Origin: Sulfurospirillum sp001602955
Lineage (GTDB): Bacteria > Campylobacterota > Campylobacteria > Campylobacterales > Sulfurospirillaceae
Direction of reading: 5' to 3'
DNA length: 64,000 nt
NCBI GenBank assembly: GCA_001602955.1
Contig: LVAC01000001.1
Coordinates: 1-64,000 of the forward strand
Both the position numbers and the translations under genes were made by a program. Positions 50,821 to 60,100 of this stretch are shown here, piece after piece (the first letter of the stretch is position 1; every line of letters begins with the position of its first letter). The notes below the pieces were generated by a model. It made no database searches and had not been told where the DNA came from. It saw only the letters and a program-made list of their open reading frames with translations.

Positions 50821-52560
50821 ATGAAATGCGATAAATTTATAGAAGCGCTAGGACAAAGAGTTAAAATTTTAGAAGTCACGAGGCAGTACGAAGATCAAGT
50901 GACCGCTTTGGTGGAGCTAAACGACCTTCCCGAAGCGGTACGTTTCTTGTATTACGATATGGGCGGTTATCTCTCCACGATGATTCCCAACGACGAGCGA
51001 AGCATCAACAAACATTATGCGCTTTACTACGCACTTTCGATGGAAGGCGGCAAAATGTTTGAAGGAGACGAAATCGCACAAGACGAAAAATGTTTCGTTA
51101 CCGTTAAAGTGCTTATTTCTCCCGAATCATTGGTCTTCCCGTCCGTGACGCCGTTGGTACCGGCTTGCGTCTGGTACGAAAGAGAAGCATACGATATGTT
51201 CGGTTTGATTGCCGAAGGCTTGCCCGATAAAAGACGCTTGGTCTTAAGCGACGACTGGCCGGACAATCTCTTCCCGCTTCGTAAAGACGCGATGGATTAC
51301 CGCTATCGTCCCGATATGAAAGAGCATTATATGGAGCCCGAATACGACTTTTTACGTCCGGAAGGCTCAGGGATTATCGACGTCCCTTTGGGACCTTTGC
51401 ATATCACGGCGGACGAACCGGGGCACTTTAGACTCTATTGCGACGGCGATACCATTATTGATGCGGATTACCGACTTTTTTACCAACACCGCGGTATGGA
51501 AAAACTGGCCGAAAACCGTATGAACTACGATCAAATGGGCTATTTAGCGGAACGCGTATGCGGTATTTGCGGTTATGCCCACGCCATTGCGTGTATCGAA
51601 GCGGCGGAGAAAGCGATCAACTTGGAAATTCCCGCCCGTGCGCAAGCCATTCGTATCGTCTGTTCGGAGATCGAAAGACTTCACAGTCACCTTTTAAATA
51701 TCGGTTTAGCATGCGAAGTGACGGGTAACTACAACGCGTTTATGCACATTTTTAGAATTCGCGAATACTCGATGAAACTTGCCGAACTGGTCACCGGCGG
51801 ACGCAAAACCTACGGTAACGTCGTTATGGGCGGATTAAGACGCGATATGACGGGTCATGAGATTAAAGAGAGTTTACGCATCTTACATATCATCGAAACG
51901 CAAGTCGAAGAGGTTTGGGATGCCGTGATGGACGATCAACGCCAAATGAAACGCTGGAAAGGCGTGGGAATCCTTGATAAGCAAGTCGCACGCGACTTTT
52001 CGCCCGTCGGTCCGAACATCAGAGGTAGCGGCATTAAACGCGACACCCGTTACGACCACCCGTACGACTTTTTTAAACAAGTCAAATTCGATGTTGCGGT
52101 GGTTGAAGGCGGCGACGTATTTGCCAGAGAGATGGTGCGTTATATGGAACTTAAAAGCTCCGTTTCCATCATTCGCCAATGTTTCGAGTTGATGCCTCAA
52201 ACCGCGATCATCGTCGATCCGAAATTTCACGTTAAACCCGAGAACTACTCTTTGGCGTACGTCGAAGCACCCAGAGGAGAGAACGTTCACTGGATCATGC
52301 AAGGTAGCGCGCAAAAAGTGTATCGTTGGAGATGCCGTGCCGCAACGTACAACAACTGGCCGAGCCTTCGTTTTCAATTCCGCGGTAATACGATTGCCGA
52401 TGCCGCACTTATCGTATGTAGCTTAGATCCGTGCTATTCATGTACGGAGCGTGTAACCGTCGTGGACGTTCGAAGCAAAAAAAGCAAAATTTTGACGCAC
52501 AACGATTTGAAAGCCTTTTCGCAAACCCTTAAAAACAGTCCTATGAAGGATCTCAAATGA
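50821..52560 (+). CDS. hyfG: HyfG, group 4 [NiFe]-hydrogenase large subunit fused to a NuoC-like domain
   Basis: 579 residues: NuoC-like N-terminal domain (about 1-180), then the NuoD-like/hydrogenase domain. The Ni ligands are CGIC (residues 247-250, in ERVCGICGYAHA) and CYSC (538-541, in LDPCYSCTER), so it is a real hydrogenase and not a complex I subunit. The 35 residues after R544 (VTVVDVRSKK onward) are the expected C-terminal peptide removed by HycI after Ni insertion. The active site evolves or consumes H2 on the cytosolic side. Confidence 0.95.
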   Translation: MKCDKFIEALGQRVKILEVTRQYEDQVTALVELNDLPEAVRFLYYDMGGYLSTMIPNDERSINKHYALYYALSMEGGKMFEGDEIAQDEKCFVTVKVLISPESLVFPSVTPLVPACVWYEREAYDMFGLIAEGLPDKRRLVLSDDWPDNLFPLRKDAMDYRYRPDMKEHYMEPEYDFLRPEGSGIIDVPLGPLHITADEPGHFRLYCDGDTIIDADYRLFYQHRGMEKLAENRMNYDQMGYLAERVCGICGYAHAIACIEAAEKAINLEIPARAQAIRIVCSEIERLHSHLLNIGLACEVTGNYNAFMHIFRIREYSMKLAELVTGGRKTYGNVVMGGLRRDMTGHEIKESLRILHIIETQVEEVWDAVMDDQRQMKRWKGVGILDKQVARDFSPVGPNIRGSGIKRDTRYDHPYDFFKQVKFDVAVVEGGDVFAREMVRYMELKSSVSIIRQCFELMPQTAIIVDPKFHVKPENYSLAYVEAPRGENVHWIMQGSAQKVYRWRCRAATYNNWPSLRFQFRGNTIADAALIVCSLDPCYSCTERVTVVDVRSKKSKILTHNDLKAFSQTLKNSPMKDLK

Positions 52561-53096
52561 TGAAACTTCTCGATATTAGTAAAAAATACGGCGAAATTAC
52601 CCATAAGTACCCGTTTGAGCCTTATAAGGTCGCCGAAAATTTTCGCGGCAAACCCGCTTATATTTACGATCTTTGTATCGGTTGCGCCGCATGCGGCGTT
52701 GCCTGCCCGTCTAACGCGATTACGGTACAATTCAACGAGAATAAAAGCAAACTGATATGGGAATTTGACTGCGGACGTTGTATCTTTTGCGGAAGGTGCG
52801 ACGAAGTGTGCCCGACCGGCGCGATTAAACTGAGCGAAGAGTTTGAACTGGCGGTTAAATTCGATAAATCCGCGATGATTCAAAGGGGCGAGCTGGAAGT
52901 ACAATGTTGCAGTGAATGCGGCAAACCTTTTAGTGCCAAACGCTTGGTCAAATACAGTTTAGAGTGTTTAAGTAAAGCCAATTTGGGCGAAAAACGATTG
53001 GAAGAGGCAAAAAGCTACGTTAGCGTTTGCCCTACATGTAAAAAAACGGCTACGGTAGCAAACTTTACCGCCGGCAAAGAGATGGTGATAGAATGA
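52557..53096 (+). CDS. hyfH: HyfH, NuoI-like ferredoxin subunit
   Basis: A 179-residue protein with two 4Fe-4S motifs, CIGCAACGVACP (near 41) and CIFCGRCDEVCP (near 75), followed by an extra CxxC pair (CCSECGKPF, CPTCKK) in the C-terminal half, as in HycF/HyfH. It relays electrons between HyfA and the small subunit. Overlaps hyfG and hyfI by 4 bases each. Contains the only ACATGT core (53034) in the hyfA-hyfI stretch. Confidence 0.92.
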   Translation: MMKLLDISKKYGEITHKYPFEPYKVAENFRGKPAYIYDLCIGCAACGVACPSNAITVQFNENKSKLIWEFDCGRCIFCGRCDEVCPTGAIKLSEEFELAVKFDKSAMIQRGELEVQCCSECGKPFSAKRLVKYSLECLSKANLGEKRLEEAKSYVSVCPTCKKTATVANFTAGKEMVIE

Positions 53097-53914
53097 AAAC
53101 GTATGAAGTTCCTCAAAATATTCAAGACGCCAACGACTTGGAGCAAAAACTGGAATTGCTCAAACACATCGGACGTAGTTTTAGCGTTTACCGCATCGAC
53201 TGCGGAAGCTGTAACGGCTGTGAAATCGAAATTTTTGCCGCCATTACGCCGCTTTGGGATCCCGAACGCTTCGGTTTCAAACTCGTTGCAAACCCTCGTC
53301 ATGCCGACATTTTACTCTGCACGGGTCCCGTGACGCGTCAAATGTACTATCCGTTACTTCGTGCCTACGAAGCCACGCCCGATCCTAAAATCGTCGTAGC
53401 ACTCGGAGCGTGCGGCTCTACCGGAGGTATTTTTTACGATGCCTATAGCGTGCTCAGCGGTATCGATAAAATTATTCCGGTCGACGTTTACATCCCGGGG
53501 TGCCCTCCGCATCCGGCGAGTATCATCTACGGGCTTACCACCGCTCTTGGCGTTATGGATCAAAGACTGCAAAAAACAAGCTTTGAACACGATAACGAAA
53601 TGCCGCCCGCAGTTGAAGATTCCGTCTTAGGCAATACCCTTTTCGAGAGGGATTTGTTGGTGCACTCCAAACGTCTTATGAGCTATATTTTCGGACGCAA
53701 ATTGTACGACAAATACCTTGCGGCACTCGTCAAAAGCGGCAATATCAAAGACACGAAAGCGACCAAAGCCGCGATTACCGAAGCGATGAAAAAAGAAGAC
53801 GACCCGCGCTATGCGGAGTGTTTGGGTATTTTGCATAACGAGATTTATACCCAATACGTTCCGTGCCAAGAAGAGGATAAAATCAGCCTTCATCGCGTGA
53901 AGTGGGGACGCTAA
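53093..53914 (+). CDS. hyfI: HyfI, [NiFe]-hydrogenase small subunit (NuoB-like)
   Basis: A 273-residue protein. Cluster ligands are in RIDCGSCNGCEIEIF (near 40), ALGACGSTGGIF (near 103) and YIPGCPPHPASIIYGL (near 140), the pattern of the proximal 4Fe-4S cluster. The C-terminal ~110 residues form a helical extension present in group 4 small subunits. Overlaps hyfH by 4 bases and the following gene by one. Confidence 0.93.
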   Translation: MKTYEVPQNIQDANDLEQKLELLKHIGRSFSVYRIDCGSCNGCEIEIFAAITPLWDPERFGFKLVANPRHADILLCTGPVTRQMYYPLLRAYEATPDPKIVVALGACGSTGGIFYDAYSVLSGIDKIIPVDVYIPGCPPHPASIIYGLTTALGVMDQRLQKTSFEHDNEMPPAVEDSVLGNTLFERDLLVHSKRLMSYIFGRKLYDKYLAALVKSGNIKDTKATKAAITEAMKKEDDPRYAECLGILHNEIYTQYVPCQEEDKISLHRVKWGR

Positions 53915-54273
53915 TGGTTGAAGTCTATAAACTGATGCAACGGCATCTCGACGGCGCAAAATCGGGCGACGCCAAACTCGATCAGATCAAAATCTTTTCG
54001 ACATGTATCGGGCATGGCGTCGGAACGATTGATTTTAGCGAGAAAGTGTTGGAAATACCCGAATGCGAATTCGACGAGATCGTAGCACACGGCGGAGAAT
54101 ACCTCAAATTCAAAATCGGTAACCTAAGTCGGTATTTTGAAATCGAAATTTTCCCCGAACATGCCGCGCAATTGGTTCCTCAAATGCTTGAATGCCCTTT
54201 AAAAGAGATTCTTGCGAACTTAAAAGAGGGCTATTTGGTGTTGCGTAAAGATTTTCAAACATCCAGAGCATAG
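53914..54273 (+). CDS. HycH-like formate hydrogenlyase maturation protein
   Basis: A 119-residue protein. KIFSTCIGHGVGTIDFSEKVLEIP resembles the conserved FxxxxGHGxGxxDF segment of HycH/HyfJ proteins, whose role in assembly of the hydrogenase large subunit is not fully understood. ATG 53914 overlaps the hyfI stop by one base (TAATG) with GGGGA upstream; an earlier GTG at 53902 is less likely. Confidence 0.75.
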   Translation: MVEVYKLMQRHLDGAKSGDAKLDQIKIFSTCIGHGVGTIDFSEKVLEIPECEFDEIVAHGGEYLKFKIGNLSRYFEIEIFPEHAAQLVPQMLECPLKEILANLKEGYLVLRKDFQTSRA

Positions 54274-54281
54274 GAAGCGAC

Positions 54282-54728
54282 GTGAAAAAAGCACTATTAT
54301 GCATTGGAAACGAACTTAGAGGCGACGACGGCGTCGCCATTGCTCTTGGGAGGCTTGTCGAACAACGCCTCCCTTCGTGGACGGTCTTCTTCGGCTACGA
54401 TACGCCCGAAAACGAATTTGTCGCTTTGCGCGAATTTCAACCCGACGTGATCGTCGTAGTCGATGCAATGAGCGGATTTAAAGAGGATAAAATCGAATTT
54501 ATCGACCTCAGCGACGAGCGTACCTACGTCTACTCGACGCATAACCTACCCACGCCGATTTTGATGAGCTACCTTCGAGAAATTTGCATTCAAACCATTT
54601 TTTTAGGTATTTGCGTGTTACTCGAAAACGTCTTGCATTTTAGCGAAGGTTTGAGCCAAAGTGCCCAGACGTCCGTTACAAAAGCTTTCGACAAACTTCA
54701 AGAACTCGACGCGATGCTTGAGGCTTAA
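54282..54728 (+). CDS. hycI: HycI-type hydrogenase maturation endopeptidase
   Basis: A 148-residue protease of the HycI/HyaD/HybD family. The nickel-sensing acids are in GNELRGDDGVA (near 10-17) and VVDAM (near 65); the His is in STHNLP near 87. It cleaves the C-terminal peptide of HyfG after the Ni-Fe site is loaded. GTG start, with GGAAG just upstream. Its last codons and the stop of the converging ATPase gene lie in a shared hairpin. Confidence 0.9.
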   Translation: MKKALLCIGNELRGDDGVAIALGRLVEQRLPSWTVFFGYDTPENEFVALREFQPDVIVVVDAMSGFKEDKIEFIDLSDERTYVYSTHNLPTPILMSYLREICIQTIFLGICVLLENVLHFSEGLSQSAQTSVTKAFDKLQELDAMLEA

Positions 54729-54748
54729 AGCCTAGAGGGCTTTAGCCT
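54721..54748. terminator. Hairpin shared by the ends of two convergent genes
   Basis: AGGCT-T-AAAGCC, loop TAGAG, GGCTTT-AGCCT: 11 pairs and one bulge. It covers the stop codons of the HycI gene (54726-54728) and of the opposing ABC ATPase (54732-54734). T tails are weak in both directions. Confidence 0.5.
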
Positions 54749-55493
54749 GTTTCAAGCGTGCTAAAATCGTTTCGTAAAGATGCTCGATTTCCAAGGAAGC
54801 ATGGCGTTGTTCCTTGGGCGTTTGCGGCGTTACGACCTCTAAAATACGACCGGGTCGTCCGTGCATCAACACTACTCTATCGCCCAATAACAGAGCTTCG
54901 CGAAGCGAGTGCGTCACCAAAACCGCGCTAATGCGGTTTTCGCTAAAAAAGCGTTGCATCGCTTCGTCCATCACCTCTCTTCCCACCTCGTCCAGCGCGG
55001 AAAAAGGCTCATCCATCAAAATGAGGTTGGACTCCATCGCAAGGGCACGCGCAAGTGCGGCTCGTTGTTTCATACCGCCTGAAATCTCTCGCGGATAGGC
55101 TTTTGCAAACGAAACAATGCCTGTTTTTTCCATACATTCTTGGGCTTTTTCTCGCTTTTGGTTTTTAGAAAGCGCGGTACGATGCAAGGGTAACATCACG
55201 TTTTCTTCAATGCTTAACCACGCAAAAAGCCCCGAATCTTGCGGAATGAAGCTACGCGAATGGTGCGGTGCGACGACGGTTTCGCCGCGGTGCAACACCC
55301 TACCGCTATTAGGCGTCTCAAATCCCGCAAACAGTCGAAGCAAGGTCGATTTACCGCAACCGCTCTCGCCTACGATAGAGAGACACTCTCCTACATGTAA
55401 CGTCAGATCGATCTTTTGAACGGCAACGACGCAACGGTTTTCATGGGCTAAAAAATAGGCTTTGCTTAAGCCTTCGGCTAAGAGTTCAACCAT
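54732..55493 (-). CDS. ABC transporter ATPase, nitrate/sulfonate/taurine (NitT/TauT) type
   Basis: A 253-residue P-loop ATPase: Walker A GESGCGKSTLL, signature SGGMKQRAALARAL, Walker B LILMDEPFSALD, switch His in VTHSLREALLL. Closest in style to SsuB/TauB. It energises the permease and binding protein encoded directly upstream; stop codons and starts overlap (8 bases with the permease gene). The imported substrate is unknown. Confidence 0.88.
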   Translation of the reverse strand: MVELLAEGLSKAYFLAHENRCVVAVQKIDLTLHVGECLSIVGESGCGKSTLLRLFAGFETPNSGRVLHRGETVVAPHHSRSFIPQDSGLFAWLSIEENVMLPLHRTALSKNQKREKAQECMEKTGIVSFAKAYPREISGGMKQRAALARALAMESNLILMDEPFSALDEVGREVMDEAMQRFFSENRISAVLVTHSLREALLLGDRVVLMHGRPGRILEVVTPQTPKEQRHASLEIEHLYETILARLKQAKAL

Positions 55494-56262
55494 TGCCTAC
55501 CCGCTGTAAAATTTTCTTTTCCAAAAACCTAAATCCCCATTTTTCCGCAATAATGCCCACCGCACAGATCAAGCCGATGGAGATAAACGCGACTTCAAAA
55601 TCAAGCGACCAACGTGATTGAATAATGGCATAACCCAGTCCCACGCTACTGCCGACAACCATCTCCGCGGCGATCAGTACGCGCCAACCGATAGCCAGCC
55701 CCAAACGAAGTCCCGTTAAGATCGGCAAAGCGCATAAGGGCACGATAACCGTAAAAAAAAGTCGAAACGAAGAGAGATTCATCATCTTTGCCATGGAAAA
55801 CGTTTGTGCGGGAATCGAATGAAGCGCTAATGCCGTGTGCATAAAAATCAGGGGAAACGCGCTCATCGCGATCATAAAAAGCGTTGCCCTCTCGCCGATA
55901 CCGAACAAGAGCATCGCGAAAGGAATCCATGCAAGACCGGGCATCATCTGCAAAACGGTTCCGACATGTAAAGCGATCGCATAGGCTTTTTCAAAAAAAC
56001 CGCAGACCGTCCCAAGCGTCACGCCGAAAAAAACGGCGATACTATAAGCGATCAGCCACCGCTTCAAACTCATCGTAAAATGGGAAAAAAGTGAGGTGTC
56101 GTAAACGCTCTCGCCGCGTAAAAGCGAAACGAGACGCATCACAACCGCATCGGGCGTCGGAAAGGGAATATGCCGCACCGCTTCGACGCTCAGGGCGAAG
56201 AGCCACCAAAAAAGCGTAAAAGCACCCAGCCAGGCGAGAATCCAAAGAGACGACTTTAGCAC
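55486..56262 (-). CDS. ABC transporter permease, SsuC/TauC type
   Basis: A 258-residue membrane protein with six helices. The EAA-type cytoplasmic loop reads AKMMNLSSFRLFFTVIVPLCALPILTGLRLGLAIGW, with the usual conserved Gly, and RVLIAAEMVVGSSVGLGYAI follows. I set the start at GTG 56262, with AAAGG 7 bases upstream, 11 bases after the binding-protein stop; the frame opens at 56421 but that adds a non-membrane tail inside the upstream gene. Confidence 0.85.
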   Translation of the reverse strand: MLKSSLWILAWLGAFTLFWWLFALSVEAVRHIPFPTPDAVVMRLVSLLRGESVYDTSLFSHFTMSLKRWLIAYSIAVFFGVTLGTVCGFFEKAYAIALHVGTVLQMMPGLAWIPFAMLLFGIGERATLFMIAMSAFPLIFMHTALALHSIPAQTFSMAKMMNLSSFRLFFTVIVPLCALPILTGLRLGLAIGWRVLIAAEMVVGSSVGLGYAIIQSRWSLDFEVAFISIGLICAVGIIAEKWGFRFLEKKILQRVGNG

Positions 56263-56272
56263 GTGCGTGCCT

Positions 56273-57172
56273 TTAATGCGCCGTGCATTTTTCGACATCG
56301 GGAACGCGAGAAAGTTTGTGAGCGTCGTATAAAAATTCCGCCATTTTAACCAAACTTGCCTTGGTCGTCTCGTCGATACCGATGCGATAAAAATGGTACG
56401 CCATCGCTTCTTTCGTCGCACCGACCGAAAGCTTGGAAAATTTTGAGACGATTTGCGCGCTTTGTTCGGGCGACTCGTTGATGAATTTCGCCGCTTTTTC
56501 GAGTGCTTTCAATACGCCGTTTATGTGAGACGCATGCTCTTTGAAACTCGCTTCTTTGACCATCAGCAAAAGCGGATAGGTATTGCCCACGCCGTCCAAA
56601 CTTTCGATGCGTTTTCCCATACCTTTTTCGACCAAAACCGAAGGAGTCGGCTCGCTTGCGATCACCGCATCAACCTCTTTGGACGCCAACGCCGATGCCA
56701 TCAACGAAGGCTCTAAATCGATCAACTCTTTATCGAGCGTGATTCCCTCCGCTTTGGCTTTAAGCATCACGCCGCCGTGCGTCGAAGTACCTTTTTTCAC
56801 GGCGATCTTTTTACCCGCAAGGTCTCGAAGCGACTCTGCCGAAGCGTCCACGGGAACGACCACGCCGTGACGTTTTTCGCCGCCGCCTAAAGCGGTCAAG
56901 ATTTGAATGTTAGGACAATATTTCGCCACCGCGATCAACGCGGCGGTATCGCCCATCGTCGCAATATCTGCATCGCCGAAGATCAACGCTTCGCTTGTCG
57001 CAGGCCCGCTCGTAAAACGTTTTGCCGCGATTTCAATGCCCTCTTCTTCAAAAAACTTCTTCTCGATCGCTACGATCACGACCGCATCGACGACGCGATC
57101 TTGCAAGGCAATGATCAAAGGTTTCGTCCATCCTAAACTTACTATCGTCATAACTAACAGTACAAAACGCAT
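56273..57172 (-). CDS. ABC transporter periplasmic binding protein, SsuA/NMT1-like
   Basis: A 299-residue exported protein. Signal peptide MRFVLLVMTIVSLGWT; then the NMT1/ThiY-like fold with IALQDRVVDAVVIVAIEKKFFEEEGIEI near 20, GDADIATMGDTAAL near 70, GKKIAVKKGTSTHGGVMLKAKAEG near 130 and EVDAVIASEPTPSVLVEKG near 172. Such proteins bind sulfonates, nitrate, thiamine precursors or bicarbonate. ATG 57172 has GGAG 5 bases upstream; the earlier frame to 57211 overlaps the preceding gene and is rejected. Confidence 0.85.
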   Translation of the reverse strand: MRFVLLVMTIVSLGWTKPLIIALQDRVVDAVVIVAIEKKFFEEEGIEIAAKRFTSGPATSEALIFGDADIATMGDTAALIAVAKYCPNIQILTALGGGEKRHGVVVPVDASAESLRDLAGKKIAVKKGTSTHGGVMLKAKAEGITLDKELIDLEPSLMASALASKEVDAVIASEPTPSVLVEKGMGKRIESLDGVGNTYPLLLMVKEASFKEHASHINGVLKALEKAAKFINESPEQSAQIVSKFSKLSVGATKEAMAYHFYRIGIDETTKASLVKMAEFLYDAHKLSRVPDVEKCTAH

Positions 57173-57180
57173 GGTTTCTC

Positions 57181-60100
57181 CTAAAATATCGGGCACTTTT
57201 TGCCGTAGCAATACGCATTAAATTTTTTCTGGTCGCACTTCGTCTGCTCTTCCGCCCAAAGCCTTACATGTAAGAAATCTTCCGACAACGAAGAGGCGAT
57301 CGTGAGTGCCGTCCAGACTTCTCGGTTGCAGCAGCGCGCCGCTTCGTATTCGGCGATTTTGCCCAAAACCGCATGCGTCACTTTTTGCGCTTGAGAGCGT
57401 GCCGCTTTTGCCACGGGAGAGGCTTCCAACAAAATCGCAAATCCGATGCCCACACCCGCCGCCGCACCGCACATTCCTAAAAATCCGCACGCGCCTCCGA
57501 TCACGCTTGAACCTCGAGAAAGAGCCGTTTTGAGCGCATTTTCGGGGAGTTTACCGCCGCTATTGCGATAAGCGGTTACGATGATGGCTGGTACCATCGC
57601 ATGGTGTTCGGGACCGTGTTTGGGAATGCTCGGATGCGCTCTGATCTGCTTGAAAAGCTTTAACATGTCGCGTTCTTGAGAGCTTCGGCACAAATGCTCA
57701 ATCACCGCAAGCGCGTCTTTAGCGTGGCACGCGTCGCACACGTAATGCCCGTTTTCACATGTCACGCTACTCAAATGCACGCTGTTGCAATAATGGCACG
57801 CGACCTCTTGCACCGCCGTTTCATAGCGCAAAGGTGCTTTACAGACCATACAATCGTGCGCGGCTTTAGGTTTTATGAGACCGAAGCTTTCCGCGGCAAG
57901 GCTTCGTAACGACGGTTTCGACTCCGGAGGAAGCGCGCAGTTGCAAGCAGCACCTTCTTGATTGACGATGTTACCCTCCGCGTCGAAACAAAATAAAACG
58001 CTTTGCAATGCCTTTGCCGTACGGGCTCGAACTTTGGTTTTAACGCCTTTGTAAAGAACGATGCCCTCTTCGAGAATCAAACGCTCTCCCTCGCCCTTGT
58101 ACATCACGTCGACGTACGTTTCATGCGAGGGTTTGTATGCTTCAAAACTCAACGAATAAAAAGGATGCCCTTGCACTTCGCGGTAAAAGAAGCGTTTCAA
58201 TAAGCGAATGTTCGTAAAACCGCTTTCCAAAAGTAAGCCCGTTAAATGCGTTTGGCTCAAAGCACCCGCGATGCATTCGCCGCCGAGCTTGGCATCGTTT
58301 TTAATGCCCGCACTCGCTTCTTCGTCGCACACGACGTCCGAAACGACGAGCCTTCCGCCCTCTTTCAAGACGCGAAAGATTTGTGCGAAGAGTTTGCGTT
58401 TGTGCGTGGAAAGATTGAGCACGCAATTGGAAGTTACGACGTCGACGCTGGCATCGTCTAAAGGTAAGGCTTCCAAATAGCCTTGATAAAACGATAGATT
58501 GTCGTATCCAAGGTTGTGCGCGACCGCTTTTGCGCCTTCTTGGGCGATACGCAACATCGAGGGAAGCATATCGACGCCGATAACACGTCCGTTTTCTCCC
58601 ACGAGTTTGGAAGCGATGAAGCACTCCACACCTCGACCCGAACCTAGATCGAGCATCGTCTCGCCCGCTTGTAAATCGGCTTCGAGAATCGGACTGCCGC
58701 AACCGTAGCCTCGAAAACGCAACGCCTCGGGAATATGCGAGAGTAACGCCTCATCGTAGCATACGGGATTTAAAATATCTTCTTTATCTTCCAATGCCGC
58801 ATCATGGTAAAACGCTTTAACGATGCGAAGCGATTCGCTTTCTCCGGTAGCGATCATACAATTCGCATGCGTGTGCGCTATGCCTTCATGCGCGCCGCAA
58901 GTGTACAAAATATCGCCCATTTCCAAACACAAACCGGCTTTTTTCGGTTCGTACGAAGCCGCCTCGGCAAGCATCATTTCCATCGCCAATGCACGCATTA
59001 AAGGCTCGTAAGGATCATCGCCCATCAAGGTTCGGGCATGATGGAAACTATGGTCCAAATCGCCGCCGCCCAGTAAAAACCGTAAGGGCGTTTTCAAATC
59101 GACGACGGAACTTCGTGCAATACGTTCGGCCGTCTCGCTTTTCAAAGCTTCGGCAATCGTTTTTCCTTGCATAAGAAGTTCTTTTTCTCCGACGGTTGCC
59201 GCACTTGGATAAAACCGTCCGTCATAGCCCAAAGCCAAGGAACTGCGTCCGGAACTCGAACCGTCGTGAACCGTGCCTTTGGGCGCGAAAATTTGGGTTT
59301 TTAAGGCTTCAAAATTGTCAATCGCGACACCGTGTTCGCATGCGTACATGTAAGCGTTGAGCAAAGCGTCCAACAGTACGTCCGTCGACACGATAGGAGT
59401 GTCGATCCCGCGTCCGTGCACAAAATACCATAACAAATGCAGATGCGTCGCTCCCGCATTTTTCGTCGTATCGATCAGACCTAAAAGCGTATGAAGGTTG
59501 TGGGGATGAACGCAAAAAGAGAACGAAAACGCATACGCGTTGTCTCGAAGCCATGCCGCGTTACGCAAGACCTTGGCAAACGTACCTTTACCTCGAAGCG
59601 CGTCGTGTTCGACTTCCAGTCCGTCTACGCTGATTTGAAACGAAAGGCGTTTGGAATCAAACGAAGCAGCTGAAAAAACTTTTTGCACCAAAACACCGTT
59701 TGTCAGGACAACGACGTTCGTCGCTTCGTAGTTCAAAATCGTCTCGATCAGCTCCAAAAAGCGCGGATGCACCAAAGGTTCGCCGCCGGTGACGATAAAC
59801 AAACGACACCCGAGCGCATACGCTTCTTGCAGATGTTTTTGAATCGTTTCAAAGGCTAACATGTCACTCTCTTCGGGCGAAGAACTAAACAGACAATGCT
59901 TACATGTCAGATTGCATCGGTTGGTCAGGTGAATCCAAAATTCCGCTAGAGCGGGGGCTTTCGTTTCGTACTTAGGACGATAAACGCGCGGATTGGGTAG
60001 GGCGATACGTTTTTGAAAATGCACGTCGCCTTGTTGCAGTAAAAAGTCGGCTTCGGCATTGGGGATAAACCAATCGGCACCGTGTTCGTAGACGTAGATT

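Noticed and set aside
45805..52560. Respiratory complex I (nuo) genes
   Set aside because: HyfG has both CGIC and CYSC nickel ligands and a cleavable C-terminus, and a HycI-type protease gene follows; NuoD lacks these.
54732..57172. Dedicated nitrate importer for the nap system
   Set aside because: NapA is periplasmic and needs no nitrate import, and the importer genes sit in the unit with the radical SAM fusion, 15 kb away from nap.
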